Numbered from the stretch's first letter, positions 46,602-55,938 are shown. The stretch is DNA of 64,000 nt from an uncultured Psychrobacter sp. (GCF_947500265.1 NZ_CANMRN010000004.1:272977-336976), one strand, 5' to 3'. Program-made: numbers and translations. Notes: generated from the sequence alone by a model not told the origin.

Positions 46602-46919
46602 GAAGATTGATTTAGGTCACATCTTAAATATAATCAAAATTATAAATGATGATTAAATCATTTAAAGAAACAAGAGAGTCCTATAGAAGGCTCTCTTATT
46701 TCTTAATGTTTTATAAAATTTAAAGTGTCAAAACATTATCAACGTCTCGGGATTCTCTCTTAAGCTGACTAATCAAGATATGGAATGATGCCAATATCAT
46801 TGCTGATAAATTTTATGCAAATAATGGTGTGATGTCACACATTGTCAACCACACACATGATCAAGTAATGCTGTATGTTACAAAAATTGGTAGCAGGAGA
46901 CTATTTAATACAAACATAC
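46602..46919. other. 318-bp gap with operon terminator
   Basis: It contains the terminator at 46672-46704 and an inverted repeat GTGTGA-TG-TCACAC at 46827-46840 of unknown meaning. No gene is visible. Confidence 0.5.
46672..46704 (+). terminator. Terminator of the secreted-protein operon
   Basis: AAGAGAG (46672-46678) pairs with CTCTCTT (46691-46697), with an extra CC/GG pair inside, followed by ATTTCTT. Confidence 0.7.
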
Positions 46920-48578
46920 CTACAGAACTGCTTTGGTTGCGCCAGCCGCCCGTTCGATTAGTAAATCCACGGGAGCATCAGGACTTAATGTACCAAAGGC
47001 CAGTCCATGCTCATTCCCAATCCTAGAACGACAGAATGCCTGAGCGAGCTCCGTATGTTCAGTCTGTAGTAGTATCGAAGCTTGTAGCATCAATGCCAGG
47101 CGCTCAATCACATAACGACTACGGAACTCCAAGGTTTGCGTATCCTCAAATCGCTCTATCAGCAGGTGTAATTCAGCATCATAATCAGCATTTTTTCCTG
47201 CTGCTTGCTGCAATTCCTTAAATAAAGCTCGCTGAGTTTCTGGTTCTTTTTTTAAGGCACGCAGCACATCTAGACACTGCACATTGCCACTGCCTTCCCA
47301 GATTGAGTTTAGCGGCGCTTGCCTGTACAGACGCGGCATAATAGTCTCTTCGACATAGCCATTACCACCCAAACACTCTTGTGCCTCATTGATAAGAACG
47401 GGAGCGCGTTTGCAGATCCAGTATTTTCCAATCGCAGTAGCAATACGAGCGAGCGCGGCTTCATGAGGGTCTGTTTCTATCTTATCAACTGCGCGTGCAA
47501 TTCGCATTGTTAGGGCTAGAGCTGCTTCTGACTCTAAGGCTAAATCTGCCAACACATTACGCATAATAGGTTGGTTGACTAATAATTTCCCAAAGGCTTC
47601 GCGCTGACTGGTGTGATGAATCGCTTGCACGATCGCTTGGCGCATTTGAGCTGAGGAGCCAATCATACAGTCAAGTCGGGTTAGGGCGACCATCTCGATA
47701 ATGGTAGGAATACCGCGACCTTCAGTGCCTACTAGCTCACCGAATGCGCCTTGAAACTCCACCTCGGAGGAAGCGTTTGCCCAATCTCCTAATTTATCCT
47801 TTAAGCGTTGAACTTGTACGGCATTGCGTGTCCCATCAGGCCGAAAGCGTGGTACTAAAAAGCAACTAGGACCACTGTCAGATTGGGCCAAAACGAGATG
47901 AGCATCACACATTGGCGCTGAGAAAAACCATTTATGCCCAATGATTTCATAAGAGCCATCTTCTTGTCGTATAGCCCTAGTCGTATTGCGACGTAAATCT
48001 GATCCACCTTGTTTTTCTGTCATGCCCATACCCATCGTACAGCCTAGCTTTTCTTCCATGGGCAAGCTGCGCGGATCATAGTGTTCGGATAATAGTTTGG
48101 GCAGCCATTTTTCAGCCAGTGCTGGCGAGTGACGTAGGGCAGGGATAGCGGCATAGCTCATAGACATGGGACAACCAAACCCAGCCTCAGGCTGTGAGCC
48201 GAGATACATGACTGCCGCCCGAGCCACGTGAGCACTATCACGCTCTTCGTTGCGCCAAGCAAAATTGCTCATACCGTACTTCATTCCTACATGCATCAGA
48301 TCATGGTAAGCCGGATGAAACTCTACTTCATCTATACGCCGACCATAGCTGTCAAAGCTGCGTAACTTAGGCTTGTTTTCATTGGCTAAGAATCCGCTGC
48401 TGATCAGCTCTCCACCAGTCAGTGCGCCAAACTCTTTTAAGTGACTTTCTGCCCAAGCAGCACCCTCTCGTGTGACAGCTTCTTTGAGCGCTGTATCTGT
48501 TTCCCATGCATTATAATTGGCTAAGGCAAAAGGTTGATTCTGCACCTCATGGGTCTTAAATTGATTTACAATTGACAT
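46920..48578 (-). CDS. AidB-type acyl-CoA dehydrogenase
   Basis: A 552-residue flavoprotein of the acyl-CoA dehydrogenase superfamily, AidB branch, judging from its length and long N-terminal part. The FAD region is seen in GMGMTEKQGGSDLRRNTT. The central strand is GHKWFFSAPMCDAHLVLAQ. The C-terminal domain keeps ECLGGNGYVEETIMPRLYRQAPLNSIWEGSGN in part. E. coli AidB protects DNA from alkylation; most relatives are of unknown substrate, some acting on acyl-CoA. It is divergent from a PaaX-type regulator, 107 bp away, which may control it. Confidence 0.9.
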   Translation of the reverse strand: MSIVNQFKTHEVQNQPFALANYNAWETDTALKEAVTREGAAWAESHLKEFGALTGGELISSGFLANENKPKLRSFDSYGRRIDEVEFHPAYHDLMHVGMKYGMSNFAWRNEERDSAHVARAAVMYLGSQPEAGFGCPMSMSYAAIPALRHSPALAEKWLPKLLSEHYDPRSLPMEEKLGCTMGMGMTEKQGGSDLRRNTTRAIRQEDGSYEIIGHKWFFSAPMCDAHLVLAQSDSGPSCFLVPRFRPDGTRNAVQVQRLKDKLGDWANASSEVEFQGAFGELVGTEGRGIPTIIEMVALTRLDCMIGSSAQMRQAIVQAIHHTSQREAFGKLLVNQPIMRNVLADLALESEAALALTMRIARAVDKIETDPHEAALARIATAIGKYWICKRAPVLINEAQECLGGNGYVEETIMPRLYRQAPLNSIWEGSGNVQCLDVLRALKKEPETQRALFKELQQAAGKNADYDAELHLLIERFEDTQTLEFRSRYVIERLALMLQASILLQTEHTELAQAFCRSRIGNEHGLAFGTLSPDAPVDLLIERAAGATKAVL

Positions 48579-48685
48579 GATGGTTATCTTCCCTGATTTT
48601 AAATGTCATTTACTAAGTTTCAGTAGTTCAGTAATTTCCATGATTAGTATTACATATAAAAAATAATTCCGTCAATAGGTGTAAT

Positions 48686-49489
48686 ATGAACAAACCAACG
48701 CCTCGTTTATTGCTTTTACGCTTACTTATGGTGGCAGAGGCAAACACACTTAGTGCGTCTGAAGCGGTGCTGGCAGGCTCTATCTTTGGTATGACAGAAA
48801 ATAGTATACGTGTGACGTTGGCTCGTCTGATCCAAGCGGATCTTGCTGAGTTGATTGGTCCTGCCACCTACAAACTTGGACCGAAAGCTCAAAAATTGGG
48901 CGCCGATGTGGCCTTATGGCAGACAGCGGATAAAAGAACGATAAAATCCGATGGCTCATGGATAGTGGTAGCTACAGGTGGGTTACCTCGCAGTGACCGT
49001 AAAGCGCTGCGTGCCCGTGCTCGCGCTTTATCATTATTGGGGTTTCGTGAACTAGATAAGGGGCTTTATCTGCGCCCTAATAATTTATTAGGCGGTGTCG
49101 ATGTCGTCCGTAAGCGTCTATTGGACTTGGGCTTAGAAGCGGAAGCCGCAGTTTTTAAAGCTAATGAATTTGATGAGGTTAGGCAGAAAAAAGCACGAGC
49201 ACTCTGGTCGGACATGCATCTTGAAAAGCATTATAAAGAAAAGTCGCAGCAGCTCACCGACTGGCTAAGTGGTTTGGACGAATTGCCCTCCCATGTAGCG
49301 CTTCGAGAAATATTCATGCTTGGAGATGCAGGTATCCGCAGTGTTGTTTTTGACCCTCTACTTCCTGCTCCCTTAGTAGATGAGGAAGCAAGGCAAAGGT
49401 ATTTTGAGACGGTGCGGCGTATTAATGAGGAGGGTAGGCGTTTATGGTTTGCCTTTTTCGAAGAGGCTAAATCGTTAGAATCCGTTTAA
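48686..49489 (+). CDS. PaaX-like transcription regulator
   Basis: A 267-residue regulator of the PaaX type, with an N-terminal winged helix (LRLLMVAEANTLSASEAVLAG, then NSIRVTLARLIQADLAE) and a long C-terminal effector region. PaaX represses phenylacetate genes and responds to phenylacetyl-CoA. No paa genes are seen here, so the divergent AidB-type dehydrogenase gene is the likely target and an acyl-CoA the likely effector. This is inference. The shared promoter gap is AT-rich. Confidence 0.82.
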   Translation: MNKPTPRLLLLRLLMVAEANTLSASEAVLAGSIFGMTENSIRVTLARLIQADLAELIGPATYKLGPKAQKLGADVALWQTADKRTIKSDGSWIVVATGGLPRSDRKALRARARALSLLGFRELDKGLYLRPNNLLGGVDVVRKRLLDLGLEAEAAVFKANEFDEVRQKKARALWSDMHLEKHYKEKSQQLTDWLSGLDELPSHVALREIFMLGDAGIRSVVFDPLLPAPLVDEEARQRYFETVRRINEEGRRLWFAFFEEAKSLESV

Positions 49490-49613
49490 CCAAGTCATTA
49501 GAATGCGCTTAAACAGAATAAAGTGAAATTGCGGTACAGTAATTATCAGATAGCAGAGGTGCTATCTATAGCGATGAATAAGTATTAATTATTTGCATCT
49601 ATTCGGATAGTAT

Positions 49614-50045
49614 TTAATGTGAGCCATATGGCGAATTTTCATGACAAGAATGATCAGCAAGCGCATTTAATATGCCACATGACTTCGCTGGTGCGCTACT
49701 GACGCATTTCTGTCGCAAAATACTTAAGTGTTTTTTTAACTGCTTTAGCTCTTCTATACGTGTTTCTACAGCGCGGATATGTTCATCCAACAAGGTATCG
49801 ACATCAGCGCAATCTCTGCTAGGCTCTTCCCAGTACTTAAGTAAAGTCCGTACTTCATCCAACGTCATATCTAGTGTACGACAGTGCAGAACGAACTGTA
49901 GACGCTCGATATGACTTTCGCGATATAAGCGATAATTCCCCTCACTACGGGAAGGTTCTGGTAATAGCTTTTCTTTTTCATAATAGCGAATGGTTTCTAC
50001 TGTAGCGCCTGTGCGCTTAGCAAGCTCTCCGATCTTCATTAGCAT
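49614..50045 (-). CDS. cadR: Cd/Pb-responsive MerR-family regulator CadR
   Basis: A 143-residue MerR-family activator. The DNA-binding part (KIGELAKRTGATVETIRYYEKEKLLPEPSRSEGNYRLY in parts) is at the N-terminus, followed by a dimerisation helix. Metal-binding Cys residues 79, 114 and 123 match the CadR/PbrR pattern, and a C-terminal Cys134 with nearby His (SCHENSPYGSH) adds an extra metal-binding tail. ATG 50045 and ATG 50039 are both possible; GAGG favours the first. It is divergent from the P-type ATPase gene, whose promoter has a typical MerR operator. Confidence 0.93.
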   Translation of the reverse strand: MLMKIGELAKRTGATVETIRYYEKEKLLPEPSRSEGNYRLYRESHIERLQFVLHCRTLDMTLDEVRTLLKYWEEPSRDCADVDTLLDEHIRAVETRIEELKQLKKHLSILRQKCVSSAPAKSCGILNALADHSCHENSPYGSH

Positions 50046-50163
50046 AGTTACCTCACAGTTCTCTTGAAGTTATTTCAAAGTCATTTCAAAACTGAAAACA
50101 TTAAAGTAACTATAAGGTTTAGCCATAAGGAAATCAAGTTTATACAATTGCATATAAACGGCC

Positions 50164-50194
50164 TTGACTCTGAAGCCACTAGAGGGTTCACAAT
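50164..50194 (+). promoter_or_regulatory. CadR operator and cadA promoter
   Basis: A -35 element TTGACT (50164-50169) and CACAAT (50189-50194) are separated by 19 bases, longer than normal. Between them lies the imperfect dyad ACTCTGAAG-CCA-CTAGAGGGT. Long spacing plus such a dyad is the known design of CadR/PbrR/ZntR promoters. Confidence 0.82.
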
Positions 50195-50233
50195 AGCGTT
50201 ATCAAATGAATTCTTATAATGAGGTAGTTTATT

Positions 50234-52426
50234 ATGCAATATCGTATTGAAGGTATGGACTGTGCCAGTTGCGTCAGAAAAATCGAAACTGCATTAGCAC
50301 GTATGCCTGGCGTCTCTGACATACAGCTTAATTTTGCGACTGAAAAGTTAGAGCTATCGCTTGCCCCTGATTCAGATACTCAGTGCAGCGATATTGAAAA
50401 GACCATCAAGCGTCTGGGTTTTGGTATATCTGCCACTACTGATCAAGCAAACGCAGCAGACAGCATTAGTGATAATCTATTAAATACGCAGCAACAGCGT
50501 TGGTGGCAAACCAGAAAAGGTAAGCAAGTGGTTGGTCTCGGCGTCTTGATGAGTGTCGCCTACGCGTTGGCATTACTTTTCCCTGATTATGGCATGTGGG
50601 CATTTGCTATTGCCGTCATTGTGGGTGTTTTCCCTTTTGCCCGAAAGTCTATGACCTTGGCAATGACAGGCACCCCGTTTTCGATTGAAATGTTGATGTC
50701 TATCGCGGCAATTGGCGCGCTTATCATTGGTGAGGCTGAAGAGGCGGCAGCGGTTGTCTTTTTGTTCTCCGTCGGTGAATTGTTAGAGGGTGTGGCAGCA
50801 GATCGTGCCCGTGCTGGTATCAGGGCATTGGCATCATTAGTGCCAAAAACTGCGATTTTACTGGATGCACAAGGCGGACAACGTGACGTTCCTGCAGCTT
50901 CGTTGCAGATCGATGATCTGGTAATGGTACGTCCTGGCGATAAAGTATCCGCTGATGGTGTCATTGTTCAAGGTAGCTCTAGTCTTGACGACTCACCTGT
51001 TACTGGCGAATCAATTCCCGTTGCTAAAGACATGGGCGATGCAGTATTTGCAGGATCAATCAATATGGAAGGAGCGCTGCAAATCCGTGTAGAAAAGACA
51101 GCTGCTGACAACACCATTGCACGCATTATCAATTTGGTAGAGCAAGCGCAAACATCTAAAGCCCCTACGGCTCGTTTCATTGAAAAATTTAGTCGTTATT
51201 ACACCCCAGCGGTGATGGCTATCGCTGCACTGGTTATTATTGTTCCGCCGCTAACGATGGGAGGTGAATGGTCGACTTGGTTATATCGTGGTTTTGCACT
51301 ATTGCTAATCGCCTGTCCTTGCGCACTCGTCCTATCTACTCCGGCCGCCATTGCATCAGGATTGGCTGTCGGTACACGCCGCGGTTTACTTATCAAAGGG
51401 GGCAGCGCTTTAGAAACCATGGGTTACGTAAATGTCGTGGCTTTTGATAAGACAGGTACGTTGACTGAAGGTAAGCCACAGGTGACCAACGTGATTGCCT
51501 TTACACAGAAGCGACCAGTACAAGAAAGCATAGGGTCTGCAGATCAGAATGAGATACTAGCGCTGTTTGCCAGTGTTGAGTCTGCTTCTAGTCATCCATT
51601 GGCAAAAGCCATTATTGATCATACCAAAGCCGCTAATATCTCTATACCGATAGCTTCAAATGCCTATGCTACTGCGGGAAAAGCAGTACATGCAACGGTA
51701 GCTGGTCGCCCTTTAGCCATTGGATCACCTATCTACGCTGCCAATGAAACATCAATATCACTAGAACAAAATGCACAAATTGAAGCACTACAAAACGAGG
51801 GAAAGACGGTCTCCGTTCTGTTCGATGAGCAAAGTAGTGAAGTGCTTGGATTGATAGCATTACGAGATGAGTTGCGAGATGATGCTCAGGAAGGAGTAGC
51901 TCAGCTCAAAGCGATGGGTGTGCGTTCGGTGATGCTGACAGGTGATAATCATCTGACGGCACAGGCTCTTGCTAGTCACTTAAATATAGACTGGAAAGCT
52001 GAGCTATTGCCCGAAGACAAACTACGTTTGCTAAATGAGATGAAGGATAATAGCAAGATAGCAATGATTGGTGATGGTATTAACGATGCGCCAGCATTAG
52101 CAACCGCAGATGTGGGCATCGCCATGGGTGGCGGCACGGATGTCGCTATCGAAACGGCCGATATCGCATTATTAAAAAGTCGTGTTACAGACGTTGCTCA
52201 TCTCATTGCCTTATCGCGCGCAACCATGTCCAATATTCATCAAAATGTGATTTTTGCGCTTGGTCTAAAATTCATATTTCTAATCACTACTTTACTAGGT
52301 ATTACCGGACTATGGATTGCTGTGATAGCGGACACTGGTGCAACGGTACTAGTGACTCTCAATGCTTTACGCTTGCTAAGGTTCAAAGGAGCTCAACCAC
52401 TAATAACTTTGTCCAAAGCAAAGTAA
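50234..52426 (+). CDS. cadA: Cd/Zn/Pb-exporting P1B-type ATPase
   Basis: A 730-residue heavy-metal efflux ATPase in the inner membrane. One N-terminal HMA domain has GMDCASC (Cys10, Cys13). After the first membrane segments come the actuator motif (TGESIPV), the ion-site CPC (LLIACPCALVLSTP, about residue 360), the phosphorylation site DKTGTLTEG (Asp about 405), the SSHPLAKAI His-Pro motif, and GDGINDAPALATADVG. The SPC/CPC context and the CadR-type regulator suggest Cd(II), Zn(II) and Pb(II) rather than copper. It is divergent from cadR. Confidence 0.94.
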   Translation: MQYRIEGMDCASCVRKIETALARMPGVSDIQLNFATEKLELSLAPDSDTQCSDIEKTIKRLGFGISATTDQANAADSISDNLLNTQQQRWWQTRKGKQVVGLGVLMSVAYALALLFPDYGMWAFAIAVIVGVFPFARKSMTLAMTGTPFSIEMLMSIAAIGALIIGEAEEAAAVVFLFSVGELLEGVAADRARAGIRALASLVPKTAILLDAQGGQRDVPAASLQIDDLVMVRPGDKVSADGVIVQGSSSLDDSPVTGESIPVAKDMGDAVFAGSINMEGALQIRVEKTAADNTIARIINLVEQAQTSKAPTARFIEKFSRYYTPAVMAIAALVIIVPPLTMGGEWSTWLYRGFALLLIACPCALVLSTPAAIASGLAVGTRRGLLIKGGSALETMGYVNVVAFDKTGTLTEGKPQVTNVIAFTQKRPVQESIGSADQNEILALFASVESASSHPLAKAIIDHTKAANISIPIASNAYATAGKAVHATVAGRPLAIGSPIYAANETSISLEQNAQIEALQNEGKTVSVLFDEQSSEVLGLIALRDELRDDAQEGVAQLKAMGVRSVMLTGDNHLTAQALASHLNIDWKAELLPEDKLRLLNEMKDNSKIAMIGDGINDAPALATADVGIAMGGGTDVAIETADIALLKSRVTDVAHLIALSRATMSNIHQNVIFALGLKFIFLITTLLGITGLWIAVIADTGATVLVTLNALRLLRFKGAQPLITLSKAK

Positions 52427-52488
52427 GTATGAAGTTCTTATTAAAATGGCGGTTTGATTCTCTATTCTAATGACTAAGAATGGCATCG

Positions 52489-52917
52489 TTAAGATTTTGG
52501 TTTAAAAGGTTTTGAGAATTGTAGAATTAAAAAACCAACTATTGATAATATAATGGCAATCTCATAGCGACCATAAGCCACCGATATCCCAATGGCGGCT
52601 GTATTCCACAATCCAGCCGCAGTAGCAGTGCCCTTTGCGCCACTTTCATTTTTAAAGATAGCGCCACCGCCAATAAAACCCATTCCAGTGATTATGCCAT
52701 ACATAATTCTAGCCTCAGCATCAGCGTCTTGATAAATGTCCATGCCCACTAGCATAAAAGCACACGAAGCAATCGTTACTAAAGGAAAAGTCCTCAAACC
52801 TGCACCATTATCTTCAAGTTCACGGTTAAGCGCGATTGGTAGTGACAATATGAAAGCAATACCTAATTGAAAGGCATGATACACCAGAACATTTAGACTA
52901 ATATCGAAGTTAAACAT
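52489..52917 (-). CDS. MgtC/SapB-family membrane protein, full-length copy
   Basis: A 142-residue membrane protein of the MgtC/SapB family with four hydrophobic segments. Family motifs are ALNRELEDNGAGLRTFPLV, GIITGMGFIGGGAIFK and GLWNTAAIGISVAYG. MgtC itself is linked to magnesium limitation and virulence by inhibiting ATP synthase; short relatives like this are of unknown role. A second, shorter copy lies at 54850. It is convergent with cadA. Confidence 0.88.
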   Translation of the reverse strand: MFNFDISLNVLVYHAFQLGIAFILSLPIALNRELEDNGAGLRTFPLVTIASCAFMLVGMDIYQDADAEARIMYGIITGMGFIGGGAIFKNESGAKGTATAAGLWNTAAIGISVAYGRYEIAIILSIVGFLILQFSKPFKPKS

Positions 52918-53290
52918 AGTAATAACTCAGAATATATTTATGGCATGGTTTACTTTAAAAAATATAAGTATAAATAAAGAATAACAGAAATTAGTAAGTC
53001 GTAGTGTCTAAGATCTAATTGATAAAGTTTGTGAGGCACTAGATCTTAGGGTAGGGGATATTTTTGAATATGTAAAAGAGGATAAAGAGAAAAATACTCA
53101 GAAATAGGTTTTAGCTTACAGTTTAAAGTAGAGGTCAAAAAGAGGCTTTTAATCTCAATAGTTTTTAAGGGTCGGTCACGTTTTTGGTCACCGTCACTTT
53201 TTTAAATGATTTAAATCTGCTTGCATCATCATGACTATGATTCGATGTAAGCAAGTATTTTCCCCTACAGCCCATATTTCACGGACAAAA

Positions 53291-53320
53291 AAAAGCCCCA
53301 ATCTTAAGATTGGGGCTTTT
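53291..53320. terminator. Perfect palindromic terminator, second copy
   Basis: The same 30-bp perfect palindrome as at 41699-41728 (AAAAGCCCCAATCTT and its complement), here directly after the tRNA-Val remnant on the minus strand. Confidence 0.85.
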
Positions 53321-53326
53321 CGAATC

Positions 53327-53376
53327 TGGTAGGCGTAATCGGATTCGAACCAACGACCTCTACCATGTCAAGGTAG
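53327..53376 (-). pseudogene. 3' half of a tRNA-Val(GAC) gene
   Basis: On the minus strand, 50 bases give an intact anticodon stem-loop CTACC-TTGACAT-GGTAG (anticodon GAC), variable loop, T-arm with TTCGAAT and an acceptor strand TACGCCT-A-CCA. The match ends at the 5' edge of the anticodon stem; no D-arm or 5' acceptor follows. This is how a duplicated tRNA attachment site left by an integrating element would look. Confidence 0.8.
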
Positions 53377-53724
53377 GTCAACTAACAAGTAAAAAATGAT
53401 ATTATCTTGCATACACTGATATTCATAGCCTGTATATATCATACGATTTAATAATCACAATGTAAATTGTAATAGAATAAAATTTAACTCGTATTTGGGC
53501 ACTGTATTTCTATAGTGTTTTTACCTCTACTCAAACTCTTCTTAGAATAGGAAACTATGTGAGAATCTATTCTTATTACGTCTACTATTGTCGTTTTTGA
53601 ACTTATACATATTGTTTCTATTGCTTATTCTCTGCATGATATAAGGAGATTAATGTTCTAATCTCTGCATATCTCTGGGGAACATACGAAGCGTATTACT
53701 TATATTGATTAGCATTCAAATTGA

Positions 53725-54807
53725 ACTGAATGGCAATGGTCGGACAAAAAGCTATCGTTGCCATTTATCAGTCGTGTGCGGATATTACAAAGAAGTTTAC
53801 TAGGAAAGCTGCTAACACTAGGATTCGATCTGAAAGTTGAGGCGCAGTTAGATGCGGTTACCTTAGAGATTATTAAAAATTCTGAGATAGAAGGTAAGAC
53901 GCTAAATGGTGAACAAATGCGCTCCTTAGTTGCGCGGCATTTAGGGTTAGATAGTGCCAGCATGCCGACCACTACTCGTGAAATTGATGCGGTGGTAGAG
54001 ATGATGCTAAGTGCCACCTATCACTATCAACAGCCGCTATTATTAGATGATTTATTCGGATGGCATCGAGCGTTATTTCCAGATGGATATAGTGGGCTAT
54101 ATCACATTCAAGCAGGTAGTATCCGTGATGATAGCAAAGGGCCAATGCAAGTAGTGTTTGGTGGGTATGGTCGCGAGCGGGTTCATTTTGTTGCTCCCAG
54201 TGCAGATAGGCTGCCAGATGAGTTAGACAAATTTTTATTGTAGTTTAATACTTCGTCAAATGAGCAAGACGATATAGATTTGGTTATAAAAGCAGGTATT
54301 GCTCATTTATGGTTTGTGACTCTGCATCCATTTGATGATGGAAATGGACGACTAACACGAGCACTCACAGAACGAATGCTGGCAAAAAGCGATAACAGTG
54401 CCCAGCGCTTTTATAGTATGTCAGCGCAAATTCTTAAGTAGTGTAACGACTATTATAAAATATTAGAACGTACGCAAAAAGGTGATAAAGATATCACGGA
54501 TTGGTTAGTGTGGTTTTTGCAAACGCTAGAGCAATCTCTCATTGCAGCTCAAGAAACCACAGATAAAATTATCAGTAAATCAGGCCTTTGGCAGACGCAT
54601 CGACAGTACGCTCTGAATGATAGGCAAGTAAAAATGCTAAATATTTTGCTGACTGATTTTTATGGCAAGCTTACCACTAAGAAATGGGAGACTATGACCA
54701 AGTGTCCTATAGACACTGCACTACGAGATATTAATGATTTAATAGAGAAAGGTATAATTAAAAAATCTGTAGCATCAGGACGCAGTACGAGTTATGAGCT
54801 GGTTTGA
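53725..54807 (+). pseudogene. Broken Fic-domain AMP transferase gene
   Basis: One reading frame encodes a Fic protein of about 360 residues but is cut by two amber codons, TAG at 54241 and TAG at 54439. The N-terminal part begins WQWSDKKLSLPF like DUF4172 domains of such proteins, but its start codon is missing (TGA at 53722). The inhibitory-helix-like motif SEIEGKTLN is present in the first part. The core HPFDDGNGR (54325-54351) is intact. A C-terminal winged helix ends the frame. Fic enzymes attach AMP to target proteins. Three lesions suggest a dead gene; the pieces at 53758-54243 and 54508-54807 would be only fragments. Confidence 0.85.
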
Positions 54808-54849
54808 TAAAGGTAGCCCTTAATTACTTACTTTAATCGAGTTGCAATA

Positions 54850-55257
54850 TTAAGATTTTGGTTTAAAAGGTTTTGAGAACTGTAGGATTAAAAAACCAAC
54901 TATTGATAATATAATAGCAATTTCGTAACGGCTATACGCCACTGATATCCCAATTGCGGCTGTAGCCGTTCCTTTCGCGCCATTCTCATCTTTAAAGATT
55001 GCACCGCCGCCGATAAAACCCATACCCGTAATTATGCCGTACATAATTCTGGCTTCTGCATCAGACCCTTGATAAATATCCATCCCTACTAGCATAAAAG
55101 CACATGAAGCAATAGTAACTAAGGGAAAGGTTCTGAGACCAGCTCCATTATCTTCAAGCTCTCGATTGAGAGCAATAGGTAGCGACAGTATGAAGGCAAT
55201 ACCGAGTTGAAGAGAGTGATATATAAAAATATTTAGACTGATATCAAAGTTGAACAT
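54850..55257 (-). CDS. MgtC/SapB-family protein, copy with internal deletion
   Basis: A 135-residue near-copy of the protein at 52489-52917. It differs by about a dozen residues and by loss of seven residues (AGLWNTA) in the third or fourth membrane segment, an in-frame 21-bp deletion. The lost block is part of the conserved family motif, so function may be impaired. The C-terminal 35 residues are almost identical to the other copy. Confidence 0.82.
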   Translation of the reverse strand: MFNFDISLNIFIYHSLQLGIAFILSLPIALNRELEDNGAGLRTFPLVTIASCAFMLVGMDIYQGSDAEARIMYGIITGMGFIGGGAIFKDENGAKGTATAAIGISVAYSRYEIAIILSIVGFLILQFSKPFKPKS

Positions 55258-55583
55258 AATGGATACTCAAAATATACTTAAGGCTAGAGCTATTCTCAGG
55301 ATAAAATATAGTGTACCTAAAAAATTGCATTTAATATAATAAAATGTATATTTTTTTAAGAGAGTTAATTAAATATAAATTAAAAATGATAGCTATATTT
55401 GTAGTAAAAATAAAATTGTTCACATTAATTAAGTATAAGAATAAATTTGGTTAGAATATTAATAATATTATATAAACAAAAACACTCTTCATACAGAAAG
55501 TATTGGATAAAATGTATTATATTATTCTTATCGGTCAGGATAGCTATGGCTGATGCAAAGTCTCTAATAAAAGGATAATTGTA
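55258..55583. other. 326-bp very AT-rich gap
   Basis: No gene is visible. It must contain the divergent promoters of the MgtC copy and csbD, but I cannot fix the elements in the AT-rich sequence. Confidence 0.45.
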
Positions 55584-55892
55584 ATGGATAATCCAAATAC
55601 TAACGAGCAAAGTATGGATGCACAGTATAAAAACAACCAAAAAATGGAAGGTGAAGATATGAACAATCAAGACATTAATAATAGAGATATGAATAACCAA
55701 ACTCTAAAAGGTGAGTGGAATCAGCTTAAAGGTACAGTAAAACAAAAATGGGCTGAGTTAACAGATGATGACCTAACTCACATCGAAGGTGATCGTGACA
55801 AACTAGTCGGCCGCGTCCAAGAACGTTATGGTCATTCAAGAGAAGATGCAGAGCGTGATGTAGATAATTGGCGTCGCGAAAACCAATATTAA
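55584..55892 (+). CDS. CsbD-family stress protein
   Basis: A 102-residue hydrophilic protein. The C-terminal 60 residues are a CsbD domain (LKGEWNQLKGTVKQKWAELTDDD in part, then GDRDKLVGRVQERYG). The first 40 residues are an Asn/Gln/Met-rich extension with repeats of the type MNNQDI/MNNQTL, probably disordered. CsbD proteins accumulate in general stress in many bacteria; molecular role unknown. AAAGGA precedes the ATG and a terminator follows. Confidence 0.9.
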   Translation: MDNPNTNEQSMDAQYKNNQKMEGEDMNNQDINNRDMNNQTLKGEWNQLKGTVKQKWAELTDDDLTHIEGDRDKLVGRVQERYGHSREDAERDVDNWRRENQY

Positions 55893-55938
55893 ATATTGCG
55901 TTAGTCTACTAATATGGTAGTTGATACTAAAACTACAA

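Larger units (their letters stand above)
52918..53724. other. Gap with island-junction repeat
   Basis: No intact gene is seen. It contains the palindromic terminator and tRNA-Val remnant listed separately. The part at 53377-53720 is AT-rich and shows no gene. Confidence 0.5.

Noticed and set aside
46827..46840. GTGTGA-TG-TCACAC as a Crp site
   Set aside because: A Crp site needs six bases between TGTGA and TCACA; here there are two. It also lies behind genes rather than before one.
41699..53376. Composite transposon bounded by insertion sequences
   Set aside because: No transposase gene, no terminal inverted repeats and no target duplication were seen; the repeats are tRNA and terminator sequence.
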